A stretch of 64,000 nt of DNA from Dehalococcoidia bacterium (lineage in GTDB: Bacteria; Chloroflexota; Dehalococcoidia; DSTF01; JACRBR01): contig JBBDXD010000019.1 of the NCBI GenBank assembly GCA_040902535.1, forward strand, positions 194,773 through 258,772, read 5' to 3'. The notes beneath the pieces were generated by a model. It was not told the origin of the DNA and made no database searches. It saw only the letters and a list, made by a program, of their open reading frames with translations. Numbering within the stretch: the stretch's first letter is position 1; each line of letters begins with the position of its first letter. Made by a program: the position numbers and the translations under genes. Below are positions 30,824-38,762 of this stretch, piece by piece.

Positions 30824-31706
30824 CGAAGGTTCTCGGGAGCGCGTCAGCTTCGGATCGCCGCGGCTTCCGCCGAACCGGCTGATCCAGGGCGACAACCTGG
30901 ACGTGATGCGCGCGCTGCCGGACGCAAGCATCCATCTGATCTACGCGGACCCGCCGTTCTTCACGGGGCGCGACCACGCACTCACGGATGGCGGAGCGGG
31001 ATTCGCCGATACGTGGACCGACGGCATCGAGGAGTACGTGACGTGGCTGCGTACGCGGTTCCTCGAGATGCGCCGTCTGCTCGCGTCGCGAGGCGTGCTC
31101 TGCGTGCATTGCGACTGGCACGCCGGGCACTACGTCAAGGTCGAATTGGACCGCATCTTCGGCGGCGAGGTCTTTCGCAACGAGATCGTCTGGCATTACG
31201 GGCTCGGCGCGTCGAACGCGACGCGCCACGTGCTGCGCAAGCACGACACGTTGTTGGTCTACGGCGCACCGGGATCGACGTTCAACCGCATCCGCGGCGA
31301 GGTGACATCGGCGATGCTCGCGAAGTATTGCCATGAAGACGAGCGCGGACGATACATGATGTCGCGCGGGCGGCGCTACTACCTGAAGGGCGGCAAGCCG
31401 TTGGACAGCGTGTGGAACATACCGGCGATCGCGGCGACGTCTCGCGAGCGCGTTGGCTACCCGACGCAGAAACCGCTGGCGCTGTTGGATCGCGTCGTGC
31501 GGGTGTGGTCGAACGAAGGCGACGTCGTCGCCGACTTCTTCGGCGGCAGCGGCACGACGGCGGTCGCCGCGCAGCAGCTCGGTCGCCGCTGGTTAGTGTG
31601 CGACGAATCAGTTACCGCGATCGGGCTGGCGCATCAGCGGGTCGTCGCCGGAGCGGAGGGGTTGGCCGGCGTCGGACACGCGGTGCCGGACATCACCTTC
31701 CGTTAA
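30795..31706 (+). CDS. Orphan DNA methyltransferase, beta-class (N6-adenine or N4-cytosine)
   Basis: A 303-residue methyltransferase with the circularly permuted beta-class order: catalytic motif IV ADPPFF near residue 52, preceded by LIQGDNLDVMRALPDASI, then a target-recognition region, and the SAM motif I DFFGGSGTTAVAAQQLGRRW near residue 245. DPPF/Y in this order is typical of adenine methyltransferases such as HinfI and CcrM. GTG 30795 follows AGGAG by four bases and overlaps ribF. No restriction endonuclease is adjacent, so it is probably a solitary regulatory enzyme. The recognition site is unknown. Confidence 0.88.
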   Translation: MSTSQRTRSDEGSRERVSFGSPRLPPNRLIQGDNLDVMRALPDASIHLIYADPPFFTGRDHALTDGGAGFADTWTDGIEEYVTWLRTRFLEMRRLLASRGVLCVHCDWHAGHYVKVELDRIFGGEVFRNEIVWHYGLGASNATRHVLRKHDTLLVYGAPGSTFNRIRGEVTSAMLAKYCHEDERGRYMMSRGRRYYLKGGKPLDSVWNIPAIAATSRERVGYPTQKPLALLDRVVRVWSNEGDVVADFFGGSGTTAVAAQQLGRRWLVCDESVTAIGLAHQRVVAGAEGLAGVGHAVPDITFR

Positions 31707-31780
31707 CAATGGCGTACCGCCCATGTCGTGCGGGGCTGAGGTCCGCGTCGTCGCAAGGTGGCGATGTGTGACGCGGCGTA

Positions 31781-31993
31781 TCAGCGGATCTTCTGTTTCA
31801 CCATCGGTGAGAGACGGCGCGCGGCGAGCAGCGCGACCTTCGACACGCGGCCGTGCGGCAGTGCGGCGTAGAGCGCCCACGGCAGCAGGCTCACCACCGT
31901 ACGGCGCACCGTCGATGGGCGCGCGCGAAACGAGAGCGTGAAGCCGATCGGCTTGATCTCGATGCTCTTTTCGAAGATCGGCTCGGGATCCAC
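31781..31993 (-). CDS. Small hypothetical protein
   Basis: A 70-residue frame starting at GTG 31993. It has a basic, partly hydrophobic second half (RRTVVSLLPWALYAALPHG, then KVALLAARRLSPMVKQK), which could be an amphipathic or peripheral membrane region. No family is recognised. I include it because it fills an otherwise empty 400-base gap and its composition looks protein-like; it may not be real. Confidence 0.38.
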   Translation of the reverse strand: MDPEPIFEKSIEIKPIGFTLSFRARPSTVRRTVVSLLPWALYAALPHGRVSKVALLAARRLSPMVKQKIR

Positions 31994-32050
31994 GGGCGCA
32001 GCGTAGCAGGTACCGAATTAGGCGTGGGACCCTGGGGAATCGAAGAGAAG

Positions 32051-32080
32051 TTGACGAACGATTAGCGCTCGGTCTAAGAT
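32051..32080 (+). promoter_or_regulatory. Promoter TTGACG-18-TAAGAT before AAA ATPase
   Basis: TTGACG at 32051-32056 and TAAGAT at 32075-32080 are separated by 18 bases, directly before an AT-rich leader and the GAGGAG Shine-Dalgarno at 32104-32109. A second hexamer, TAGAAT, starts one base after TAAGAT (32082). Confidence 0.6.
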
Positions 32081-32119
32081 TAGAATAGTTCATAATTTTA
32101 GCCGAGGAGCTAATTCATT

Positions 32120-33331
32120 ATGGAAAAGGCAGTCAAGAATCCCTTTCGGCCAGGCGCCGGACACGATCCGCCATATCTGGCGGGACGTGGCACCGAGAAG
32201 GCTGAGTTCGCCCAGTTTCTAAAGCAAGACCGGATCTTGGACAACGTGATTCTGACCGGCCTCCGCGGGGTTGGTAAAACAGTCCTCCTTGAAGGCGCCT
32301 TCAAGCCGATGGCGATCAGGGAGGGGTGGATCTGGGTGGGTACTGATGTCTCGGAGTCGAGCAGCGTAACAGAGGAGACGTTGGCAATCCGACTCATGAC
32401 TGATTTATCGGTAGTAACGTCATCCCTCATCACCGGAGTGACCGTGGAACGAGGTACGGGGCTCGCCGCGGGAGACAGAGCCACGGCACGTACGCTGGAC
32501 TTCCACGCGCTGGTTGCAACTTGGCAAGCGACCAATGGACTCTCAGCGGACAAGCTTAAAGCCGTTTTGGAGACTGCTTGGGCTTCAATCGCCCCTCTCA
32601 GTAAGAAGGGAGTGATTTTCGCCTACGACGAGGCTCAGAACCTCGCTGATCATGCGGGACGGCGCGAGTATCCGCTGTCGCTCCTGCTGGACGTATTCCA
32701 ATCGCTCCAAAAAAGGGGCATCCCTTTCATGCTCGTCCTCACGGGACTTCCAACTTTATTCCCGAAGCTCGTTGATGCGCGTACGTTCGCGGAGAGAATG
32801 TTCCATGTGATGACGCTGGAACGTCTTGATGATGCGGCTACGCGCGACGCCATCATGAAACCCATCAAGGACTCAGGCGCGTGGGTGAGTATCGCCGAGG
32901 GCTCGGTGCCGGGGATCTACAACGTCACGCGAGGGTATCCCTATTTCATTCAGTTCGTCTGCCGGGAGCTTTATGACGTGTGGACGCAACAGGCGGAGGC
33001 TGGAGAAGAGCTCCGATCCGTTCCATGGGACAGCGTCATGCGAAAACTTGATGCCGACTTTTTCTCCGGGCGGTGGGCACGCGTTACGGATCGCCAACGT
33101 GACTTGATGTGGGTTATCGCCCAGCTCGAGAATGCCGAGAGCGAGTTCTCTGTGCAGGACATTGTGAGGCAGTCAGCCATGCTGCCAAAGCCGTTCAGTG
33201 GCAGTCACGTAAGTCAGATGCTCATCGCTCTCGCCGATGCGGGACTGGTTTACAAGAATCGGTGGGGGAAGTACTCGTTAGCAGTTCCTCTGCTTGACCA
33301 GTTCATAAAACGGCAGATGGCATCTCTTTAG
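32120..33331 (+). CDS. AAA-type ATPase with C-terminal winged helix, probably acquired
   Basis: A 403-residue P-loop ATPase. Walker A is GLRGVGKT at 47-54 and Walker B is IFAYDEAQN (D170, E171); a sensor-1-like VLTGLP and an arginine-containing region follow. The C-terminal 80 residues (RQRDLMWVIAQLENAESEFS, then VSQMLIALADAGLVYKNRWG) look like a winged helix. The overall build resembles Orc1/Cdc6-like and STAND-type AAA_16/AAA_22 proteins. Codons are visibly less GC-rich at third positions than in all neighbours (many TTA, ACA, CTT, GAT), and the leader is AT-rich, pointing to horizontal transfer. No partner gene is evident; the role is unknown. Confidence 0.82.
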   Translation: MEKAVKNPFRPGAGHDPPYLAGRGTEKAEFAQFLKQDRILDNVILTGLRGVGKTVLLEGAFKPMAIREGWIWVGTDVSESSSVTEETLAIRLMTDLSVVTSSLITGVTVERGTGLAAGDRATARTLDFHALVATWQATNGLSADKLKAVLETAWASIAPLSKKGVIFAYDEAQNLADHAGRREYPLSLLLDVFQSLQKRGIPFMLVLTGLPTLFPKLVDARTFAERMFHVMTLERLDDAATRDAIMKPIKDSGAWVSIAEGSVPGIYNVTRGYPYFIQFVCRELYDVWTQQAEAGEELRSVPWDSVMRKLDADFFSGRWARVTDRQRDLMWVIAQLENAESEFSVQDIVRQSAMLPKPFSGSHVSQMLIALADAGLVYKNRWGKYSLAVPLLDQFIKRQMASL

Positions 33332-33354
33332 CTCACCTGGCGTCGACGTCGAGA

Positions 33355-34635
33355 TCAGTCTTCGTAGCGCTGGAAGATGACGCAGGCGTTGTGGCCGCCA
33401 AGTCCGACGCTGTTCGACAACGAGACGCGCACATCAGCCTGGCGGGCTTCGTTCGGCACGTAGTCGAGGTCGCAGTCGGGGTCGGGCACCTCGTAGTTGA
33501 TCGTCGGGGGGATGATGCCGGTGCGGATCGCCTGGATCGCCGCGATCGACTCGAGTGCGCCGGCGCCGCCCATCAGGTGACCATGAAGCGCCTTCGTCGA
33601 GCTGATCGCGAGCTTCTTCGCGTGGTCGCCGAATGCCGCCTTGATGGCATTGGTCTCGGCACGGTCGTTGAGCGGCGTGCCCGTGCCATGCGGGTTGATG
33701 TAGTCCACGTCCGACGGCTCGATACCGGCCTTCTTCAGCGCGCGCGTCATCGCCATCGCTGAACCACGGCCATCCTCGAGCGACGCCACCATGTCGTACG
33801 CATCGGCGCTGGAGCCGTAGCCGATGACTTCGGCATAGATCTCGGCGCCGCGCGCCTTCGCGTTGTCGAGGCTCTCCAGCACGAGCGCCGCTGCGCCCTG
33901 CCCGACGACGAACCCGTCGCGGCGCGCGTCGAACGGCTTGCACGCACGCTCGGGGCGCTCCGGATCGTTCGCGAGCGCGCGCAGAGCGTGAAATCCGGCG
34001 AGCAGCACGGGCAGCAGCGGGTTGTCCGTGCCGCCGGCAATGATCGCCTCGGCATCGCCGCGACGGACCGTCTCCCACGCTTCACCGATGGCGCCCGAGC
34101 CCGTGGAGCATGCAGACGCGACGGCCATGTTCGGTCCGGCGGCACCGAGCAAGATCGAGACGTGCCCGGATGCGGCATCGGGCAGCATGTTGCTGATCAG
34201 GAAGGGGCTGACGCGACGATAGCCGCTCTTCTGGAAGATCTCGTACTGTTCCAGCAGCAGGCCATAGCCGCCGCCCGCAGACCCGAAGATGACGCCGACG
34301 TCGTCGCGGTTCGACTCATCGATGACGAGGCCGGCATCGGCGACAGCTTCGAGCGCGGAGACGACGGCGTACTGGCCGTTCTTGTCCATGCGCCGCAGCT
34401 CTTTGGTGGGGATCGCCTCTTCGGGACGAAAGTCCTTGACCTCGCCGCCGATCTGCACTTCGAACTGGCTAACGTCGAACTGCGTGAGCCTGGCGATGCC
34501 GGAGCGGCCGTCGACCATCGCCTGCCAGGCATCGCGCCAGTTGTTGCCAAGCGGGCACACGGTGCCCATGCCGGTCACGACGACGCGACGGTTGGGCAGA
34601 TACTCGGGGCGGCCCTTGGACGAGGCGTTGGTCAC
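33355..34635 (-). CDS. fabF: 3-oxoacyl-ACP synthase II
   Basis: A 426-residue ketoacyl-ACP synthase that elongates fatty acids by condensing malonyl-ACP with acyl-ACP. The catalytic triad is visible: C176 in VASACSTGSG, H316 in NPHGTGTPLND and H353 in ALHGHLMGGAGA, with the conserved K348. The N-terminal RRVVVTGMGTVCPLGN is typical. GTG 34635 overlaps the fabD stop as GTGA, so the two are coupled. Neither acpP, fabH nor fabG is present in the window. Confidence 0.96.
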   Translation of the reverse strand: MTNASSKGRPEYLPNRRVVVTGMGTVCPLGNNWRDAWQAMVDGRSGIARLTQFDVSQFEVQIGGEVKDFRPEEAIPTKELRRMDKNGQYAVVSALEAVADAGLVIDESNRDDVGVIFGSAGGGYGLLLEQYEIFQKSGYRRVSPFLISNMLPDAASGHVSILLGAAGPNMAVASACSTGSGAIGEAWETVRRGDAEAIIAGGTDNPLLPVLLAGFHALRALANDPERPERACKPFDARRDGFVVGQGAAALVLESLDNAKARGAEIYAEVIGYGSSADAYDMVASLEDGRGSAMAMTRALKKAGIEPSDVDYINPHGTGTPLNDRAETNAIKAAFGDHAKKLAISSTKALHGHLMGGAGALESIAAIQAIRTGIIPPTINYEVPDPDCDLDYVPNEARQADVRVSLSNSVGLGGHNACVIFQRYED

Positions 34636-35648
34636 GAGACGAATGTCTTCTCGGGAGCGGTCGCGTTGCCTTCGTCGAGTCGCGGTAGTGCAAGCACCAA
34701 CTCCTGCCACTGCGTCTCATCGAACGGGTCGAAGACGGTGACGTCCTTGTCGACGCGTTTCGCGAGGTTCGCCAGCACGTGGCCCGGACCCACTTCGAAG
34801 AACGTCGATGCGCCGGCGCGGCGCATCTCCAGGAACGCGCGCATCCAGTTGATGGCGCCCGTCATCTGGTCGCTCAGCTCCTGCTTCGCCTCGTCGGCCG
34901 TCGTCAGGGCGCGGCCGGTGAGGCTCGAGACGATCGGGAACTTCGGGTCGTGAAACTCGATCTGCTCGATGAATTTGCGGAGTTCTTCGCGCGCCTCTGA
35001 CATCTTGGGAAAGTGGCCGGGCACGGATATTGGCAGGTGCACGACGCGGGCGCCGCGCTCCTTGACAAGTTCCGCGGCGCGCTGCAGGGCGGCGATGGTG
35101 CCGGAGATGACGGTTTGTCCCGGCGCGTTGATCGCGGCGACGCCCACATCGCCATCGGGCGAGACCTCCTCGCAAGCGTCGCGCACGTCGTCATCGGACG
35201 GGCCGATGATCGAGGCCATGCCGCCGGGGCGCTTCTTCGACCACTTCGTCATAATGCGGCCGCGCTCGCGCACGAGGCGGAGCGCATCGGAGAACGAAAG
35301 CGCGTCGGCGGCCGCGGCGGCGGAGAACTGGCCGAAGCTATGGCCGGAGCCGAACGAGGGCTTGATCTGCCTCCCGACGCTTTCGGCACGCTCGCGCAGA
35401 TAGGCGAGATATGCCCAGCTCACGGCGAGGATCGCCGGCTGGGTGTTGACCGTGCGGGCAAGATCCCGCTCCGAGCCTTCCAGCACGATCTTGGTGACGT
35501 TGATTTTGAGGATGTCGTCGGCCTGCGCGAAGACGTCCCGCGCGGCGCGTGACCGTTCGGCGACCTGCTTACCCATGCCCGGGTGTTGCGATCCCTGACC
35601 GGGGAAGATCAAGGCGAGCTTGCGCTCGCGCTGCGGGGTTAGCTCCAT
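34632..35648 (-). CDS. fabD: Malonyl-CoA:ACP transacylase
   Basis: A 338-residue acyltransferase that loads malonyl groups onto ACP. Family motifs are LIFPGQGSQHPGMG near residue 13, the nucleophile S104 in SGHSFGQFSA, the conserved GRIM-like RGRIMTKWS and a catalytic histidine in SVPGHFPKM. The usual GHSLGE is GHSFGQ here, a Glu-to-Gln change next to the active site. ATG 35648 begins the conserved region but has no obvious Shine-Dalgarno. An extended -10 lies about 40 bases upstream. It forms an operon with fabF. Confidence 0.93.
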   Translation of the reverse strand: MELTPQRERKLALIFPGQGSQHPGMGKQVAERSRAARDVFAQADDILKINVTKIVLEGSERDLARTVNTQPAILAVSWAYLAYLRERAESVGRQIKPSFGSGHSFGQFSAAAAADALSFSDALRLVRERGRIMTKWSKKRPGGMASIIGPSDDDVRDACEEVSPDGDVGVAAINAPGQTVISGTIAALQRAAELVKERGARVVHLPISVPGHFPKMSEAREELRKFIEQIEFHDPKFPIVSSLTGRALTTADEAKQELSDQMTGAINWMRAFLEMRRAGASTFFEVGPGHVLANLAKRVDKDVTVFDPFDETQWQELVLALPRLDEGNATAPEKTFVS

Positions 35649-35688
35649 AGGAGTCGTCGCGACCGTCCTGACTGACAATCTGCGGGGA

Positions 35689-35714
35689 ACTATAGCATAG
35701 CGTTGGCGTGTCAA
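35689..35714 (-). promoter_or_regulatory. fabD promoter, extended -10 TGCTATAGT with TTGACA
   Basis: On the minus strand TTGACA (35714-35709) precedes TATAGT (35694-35689) by 14 bases, and TGC directly before TATAGT makes an extended -10. The short spacer means that the extended -10 is the main argument. Confidence 0.55.
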
Positions 35715-35778
35715 GCGGCGTTCCGCAGGGCCGCGCGGCTATACTACGTTCGCGTGACGGGCGGGGACGGAGGATTCT

Positions 35779-36705
35779 GTGCGCGGACGTGATCTGCTCT
35801 CCATCGCCGACCTCAGCCCCGACGAGGTCGAGAAGATCCTGCACATCGCCCTGAGCATGAAACGCGATGGCGGCGGCACGGACTTGCTCGCGCGCAAGAC
35901 GCTTGGCCTGATCTTCGAGAAGCCGTCGCTGCGCACGCGCGTCAGCTTCGACGTCGCGATGCAGCAGCTTGGCGGCCACGCCGTCTATTTGAACCAGGCG
36001 GAAGTGGGGCTCGGCCAGCGTGAGCCGGTCGCCGACGTCGCGCGCGTGTTGAGCCGTTATGTCGATGTGATCGCCGCGCGCACGTACCTGCACCAAACGC
36101 TGATCGACCTCGCACGGCACGCCGACGTACCTGTGATCAACGCCCTTTCCGATGAGGAGCACCCCTGCCAGGCGATGGCAGACCTCCTGACGATCCTTGA
36201 ACGGCGCGGCACCCTCCGTGGTGTACGGCTGGCATTCATTGGCGACGGGTTTAACGTGGCGCAGTCACTCGCCGAGGCCTCGGCCCTCACGGGCATACAG
36301 TTCGCGATGGCCTCCCCGGAGGGCTATGAGTTGCCGCCGGGGATCATCCGCGCGATCGAAGACATGGCACGCGCGAACGGCGGCCACTTTGAGCTGCACG
36401 CCAGCGCCGCCGCCGCCGCGCGAGACGCCGACGTGGTGTATACCGACGTCTGGGCGAGCATGGGCCAGGAAGACACGTACGCCCAGCGCAAGGAAGCGTT
36501 CGCCGGGTTCAGCGTCACGGCCGACGTGATGGCCCTCGCGAAGCGCGACGCTATCTTCATGCACGACCTGCCGGCGCACCGCGGCGAAGAAGTCACGGAA
36601 GATGTGATCGAAGGCCCGCAGTCGGTGGTGTTTGACCAGGCGGAGAACCGGCTACATGCGCAGAAAGCGATCCTTGCGCTGGTTGCGAGCGAGCATGCCC
36701 TGTAG
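35779..36705 (+). CDS. argF: Ornithine carbamoyltransferase, with HDLP variant motif
   Basis: A 308-residue transcarbamylase making citrulline from ornithine and carbamoyl phosphate. The carbamoyl-phosphate loop is EKPSLRTRVSFDVA, the second phosphate-site motif is EEHPCQAMADLLTI, and the ornithine-site SMG loop is DVWASMGQED. The conserved HCLPxHRGEE motif reads MHDLPAHRGEEV here: the active-site cysteine is replaced by Asp. That change could alter ornithine binding or be a lineage variant; the SMG loop favours ornithine as substrate over other carbamoyl acceptors. The start is GTG 35779 after GGAGGA. No other arginine genes are adjacent. Confidence 0.92.
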   Translation: MRGRDLLSIADLSPDEVEKILHIALSMKRDGGGTDLLARKTLGLIFEKPSLRTRVSFDVAMQQLGGHAVYLNQAEVGLGQREPVADVARVLSRYVDVIAARTYLHQTLIDLARHADVPVINALSDEEHPCQAMADLLTILERRGTLRGVRLAFIGDGFNVAQSLAEASALTGIQFAMASPEGYELPPGIIRAIEDMARANGGHFELHASAAAAARDADVVYTDVWASMGQEDTYAQRKEAFAGFSVTADVMALAKRDAIFMHDLPAHRGEEVTEDVIEGPQSVVFDQAENRLHAQKAILALVASEHAL

Positions 36706-36714
36706 CGCCGTGCG

Positions 36715-37503
36715 ATGACGGATCTGTGGGACTTTATCGTCGACAACTTCGAGCAGTTCGACTCCACGGCGGCGCTTGACGTCTTTCTGATCTGGTCGCT
36801 GATTTTCGGCATGCTGCTGTTGCTCCGCGGCACGACCGCGATGGCCGTCGTCCGCGGCGCGACGATCTTGCTGATCGGCGCCTTCATCCTGGGCAGAATC
36901 TTCGACTTGCGCTTGCTCAACTTCCTGCTGCGCAACTCATTCCTCGGTCTGCTCATCGCTCTGCCCGTCATTTTCCAGCAGGAGATCCGGCGTGCGCTCG
37001 AACGCGTCGGGCGCGCGGGCGCGCGGGCATTCGGCACGCTCGACTACGACGAGACGCTCGACGCCGTGAGCGAAGCGGCGCTTGATATGGCGCGACAAAA
37101 GATCGGCGCCCTGATCGTGCTCGAACGAGAGACGGGGCTTACGGAGTTTTCGGAGCGCGGCATAGCCGTCGACGCGGTCCCTTCGCCCGAACTGATCGAG
37201 AACATTTTCTTTCCCAAGTCACCGCTGCACGATGGCGCGTTGGTGGTGCGGGGCGACCGCGTCGTAGCTGCGGGCGTAACACTGCCGTTGTCCGAGAACT
37301 CGCTGCCGGGCGAATTGGGCACGCGGCACCGCGCAGGGCTCGGCATCACCGAGCGCACGGACGCGGTGTCACTCATCGTGTCCGAGGAGACGGGCCGCAT
37401 CTCGGTGGCGGCGGATGGCCGCATGTACACCCGGCTCGATGAAGCGCGATTGCGCGGACTGCTCGAGCGGTTGCTCGGCGGCCAGAACGGGGCGAGCGTG
37501 TGA
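36715..37503 (+). CDS. cdaA: Diadenylate cyclase CdaA
   Basis: A 262-residue membrane-bound enzyme that makes the second messenger c-di-AMP from two ATP. Three N-terminal hydrophobic helices (residues about 20-90) precede the DisA_N domain with its hallmark motifs LHDGALVV (DGA) and GTRHRAGLGI (RHR), plus IVSEETGRISVA. c-di-AMP controls potassium and osmolyte uptake and wall integrity in Gram-positive-type bacteria. The stop overlaps cdaR by GTGA, as in Firmicutes; glmM, the usual third gene, is replaced here by der. Confidence 0.96.
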   Translation: MTDLWDFIVDNFEQFDSTAALDVFLIWSLIFGMLLLLRGTTAMAVVRGATILLIGAFILGRIFDLRLLNFLLRNSFLGLLIALPVIFQQEIRRALERVGRAGARAFGTLDYDETLDAVSEAALDMARQKIGALIVLERETGLTEFSERGIAVDAVPSPELIENIFFPKSPLHDGALVVRGDRVVAAGVTLPLSENSLPGELGTRHRAGLGITERTDAVSLIVSEETGRISVAADGRMYTRLDEARLRGLLERLLGGQNGASV

Positions 37504-38762
37504 ATACGCTGCGCAGGTTGCCGGGCGCTCTGCTCTTTATCGGCCGTGGTGCGATCACGTCGGTGATCGGCAACCTGAGCCTGGCGGCGCTGGCGTTGGC
37601 GCTGGCGGTGAGCCTGTGGCTGTACGTGACCGAGCGGGAGAACCCGACGACGGAGCGTACGTTCAACAAGGCCATCCCCATCACGTACGTCAACGTGCCG
37701 AACGACCTGGCTGTCTCGCAGGCGTCCGCTTCGACCGTAAGTATCCGCATCGAGGCGCCGGAGAACGAATTTGAGGGGCTGGACGTCGATGACTTCGAAG
37801 CGACGGTTGATCTCGGCGGCCTGACGGTGGGCCGGTCAGGGGTGCCGGTGGATGTTGCGCCGCCGAATGGCCGCGTCAACGTGGTCTCGACAACGCCCGC
37901 GCAGGTCGACGTGACCCTGGAGCCGCGACGCTCCCGCGATGTGCCGGTGCGCGTGGAGATCGTCGGATCGCCGCAGACGGGGTTCGCGGCAGCCAACACA
38001 AACGTCCAACCAGACAGTGCGACGGTTACGGGGCCGGAAAGCCTGGTGGCGCTCGTCGACAGCGTGGTAGCGGAGGTGAACCTCACGGGCGCGCGCGTCG
38101 ACGTGACGGAGGACCGCGTGGCTCTGGAGCCGCGCGACGCCCGCGACGGAGCGCTCAGCCGCGTAACGGTGAGCCCTTCGACGGCGAGCGTCGACGTGGA
38201 CCTCGAGCAGCGGGAGTTCAGTTCGCCGTTCGTCGTGTCGCCCGTGATCGCGGGCAACCCGGCGGCCGGGTTCAACGTGGCGGACATCAGCGTGCAGCCT
38301 GCCATCGTCACGATCAGCGGATCGCTCGAAGTCCTGCAGTCCATCGATGCCGTCCGCGGTGTGTTGACCGAAGAGATATCGATCGCGGATGCCCGTGACG
38401 ACGTGCGCCGCACGGTGCAGCTGCAACTGCCGCCGGGGGCGCGCTTGCAGGGCAACCCGACGATCGAGGTGGCGATCGATATCGAACCAGGCAGTGGCGA
38501 GTTCACGTTCCTGGTCGTGCCGCAGATCGCGAACGTCGGCGATGGGTTGTTCGCGACGCCGGCGGAGCCGGTAGCGGTGACGCTCGCCGGCGACGTATCG
38601 GTGTTGGGGCAGCTCACGGCACAATCGATCGTCGTCAGCGCCGATGCGCAGGGATTGGACGAGGGACTGCATGTCCTGCCGCTGCAGGTAACCCCGCCCG
38701 GAAACACCAGCGTCATACGGGTCGAGCCGGGGGAACTCGGGGTCGCGCTGACGCGCCAATGA
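37500..38762 (+). CDS. cdaR: YbbR-domain protein CdaR, regulator of CdaA
   Basis: A 420-residue exported protein with one N-terminal membrane helix (LSLAALALALAVSLWLYV) followed by the conserved start WLYVTERENPTTERTF and about four YbbR repeats (recognisable by their P-x-x-V-x-V-x-G spacing, e.g. QPDSATVTGPESLVALVDSV and QPAIVTISGSLEVLQSI). CdaR binds and modulates CdaA from outside the membrane. It is coupled to cdaA (GTGA) and to der (ATGA). The tail ends in a beta-rich repeat (GELGVALTRQ). Confidence 0.93.
   Translation: MNTLRRLPGALLFIGRGAITSVIGNLSLAALALALAVSLWLYVTERENPTTERTFNKAIPITYVNVPNDLAVSQASASTVSIRIEAPENEFEGLDVDDFEATVDLGGLTVGRSGVPVDVAPPNGRVNVVSTTPAQVDVTLEPRRSRDVPVRVEIVGSPQTGFAAANTNVQPDSATVTGPESLVALVDSVVAEVNLTGARVDVTEDRVALEPRDARDGALSRVTVSPSTASVDVDLEQREFSSPFVVSPVIAGNPAAGFNVADISVQPAIVTISGSLEVLQSIDAVRGVLTEEISIADARDDVRRTVQLQLPPGARLQGNPTIEVAIDIEPGSGEFTFLVVPQIANVGDGLFATPAEPVAVTLAGDVSVLGQLTAQSIVVSADAQGLDEGLHVLPLQVTPPGNTSVIRVEPGELGVALTRQ

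Noticed and set aside
30795-33331. Defence island formed by the DNA methyltransferase and the AAA ATPase
   Set aside because: No nuclease or other effector lies between or beside them, and a minus-strand small frame and a strong promoter separate them; there is too little to claim a system.
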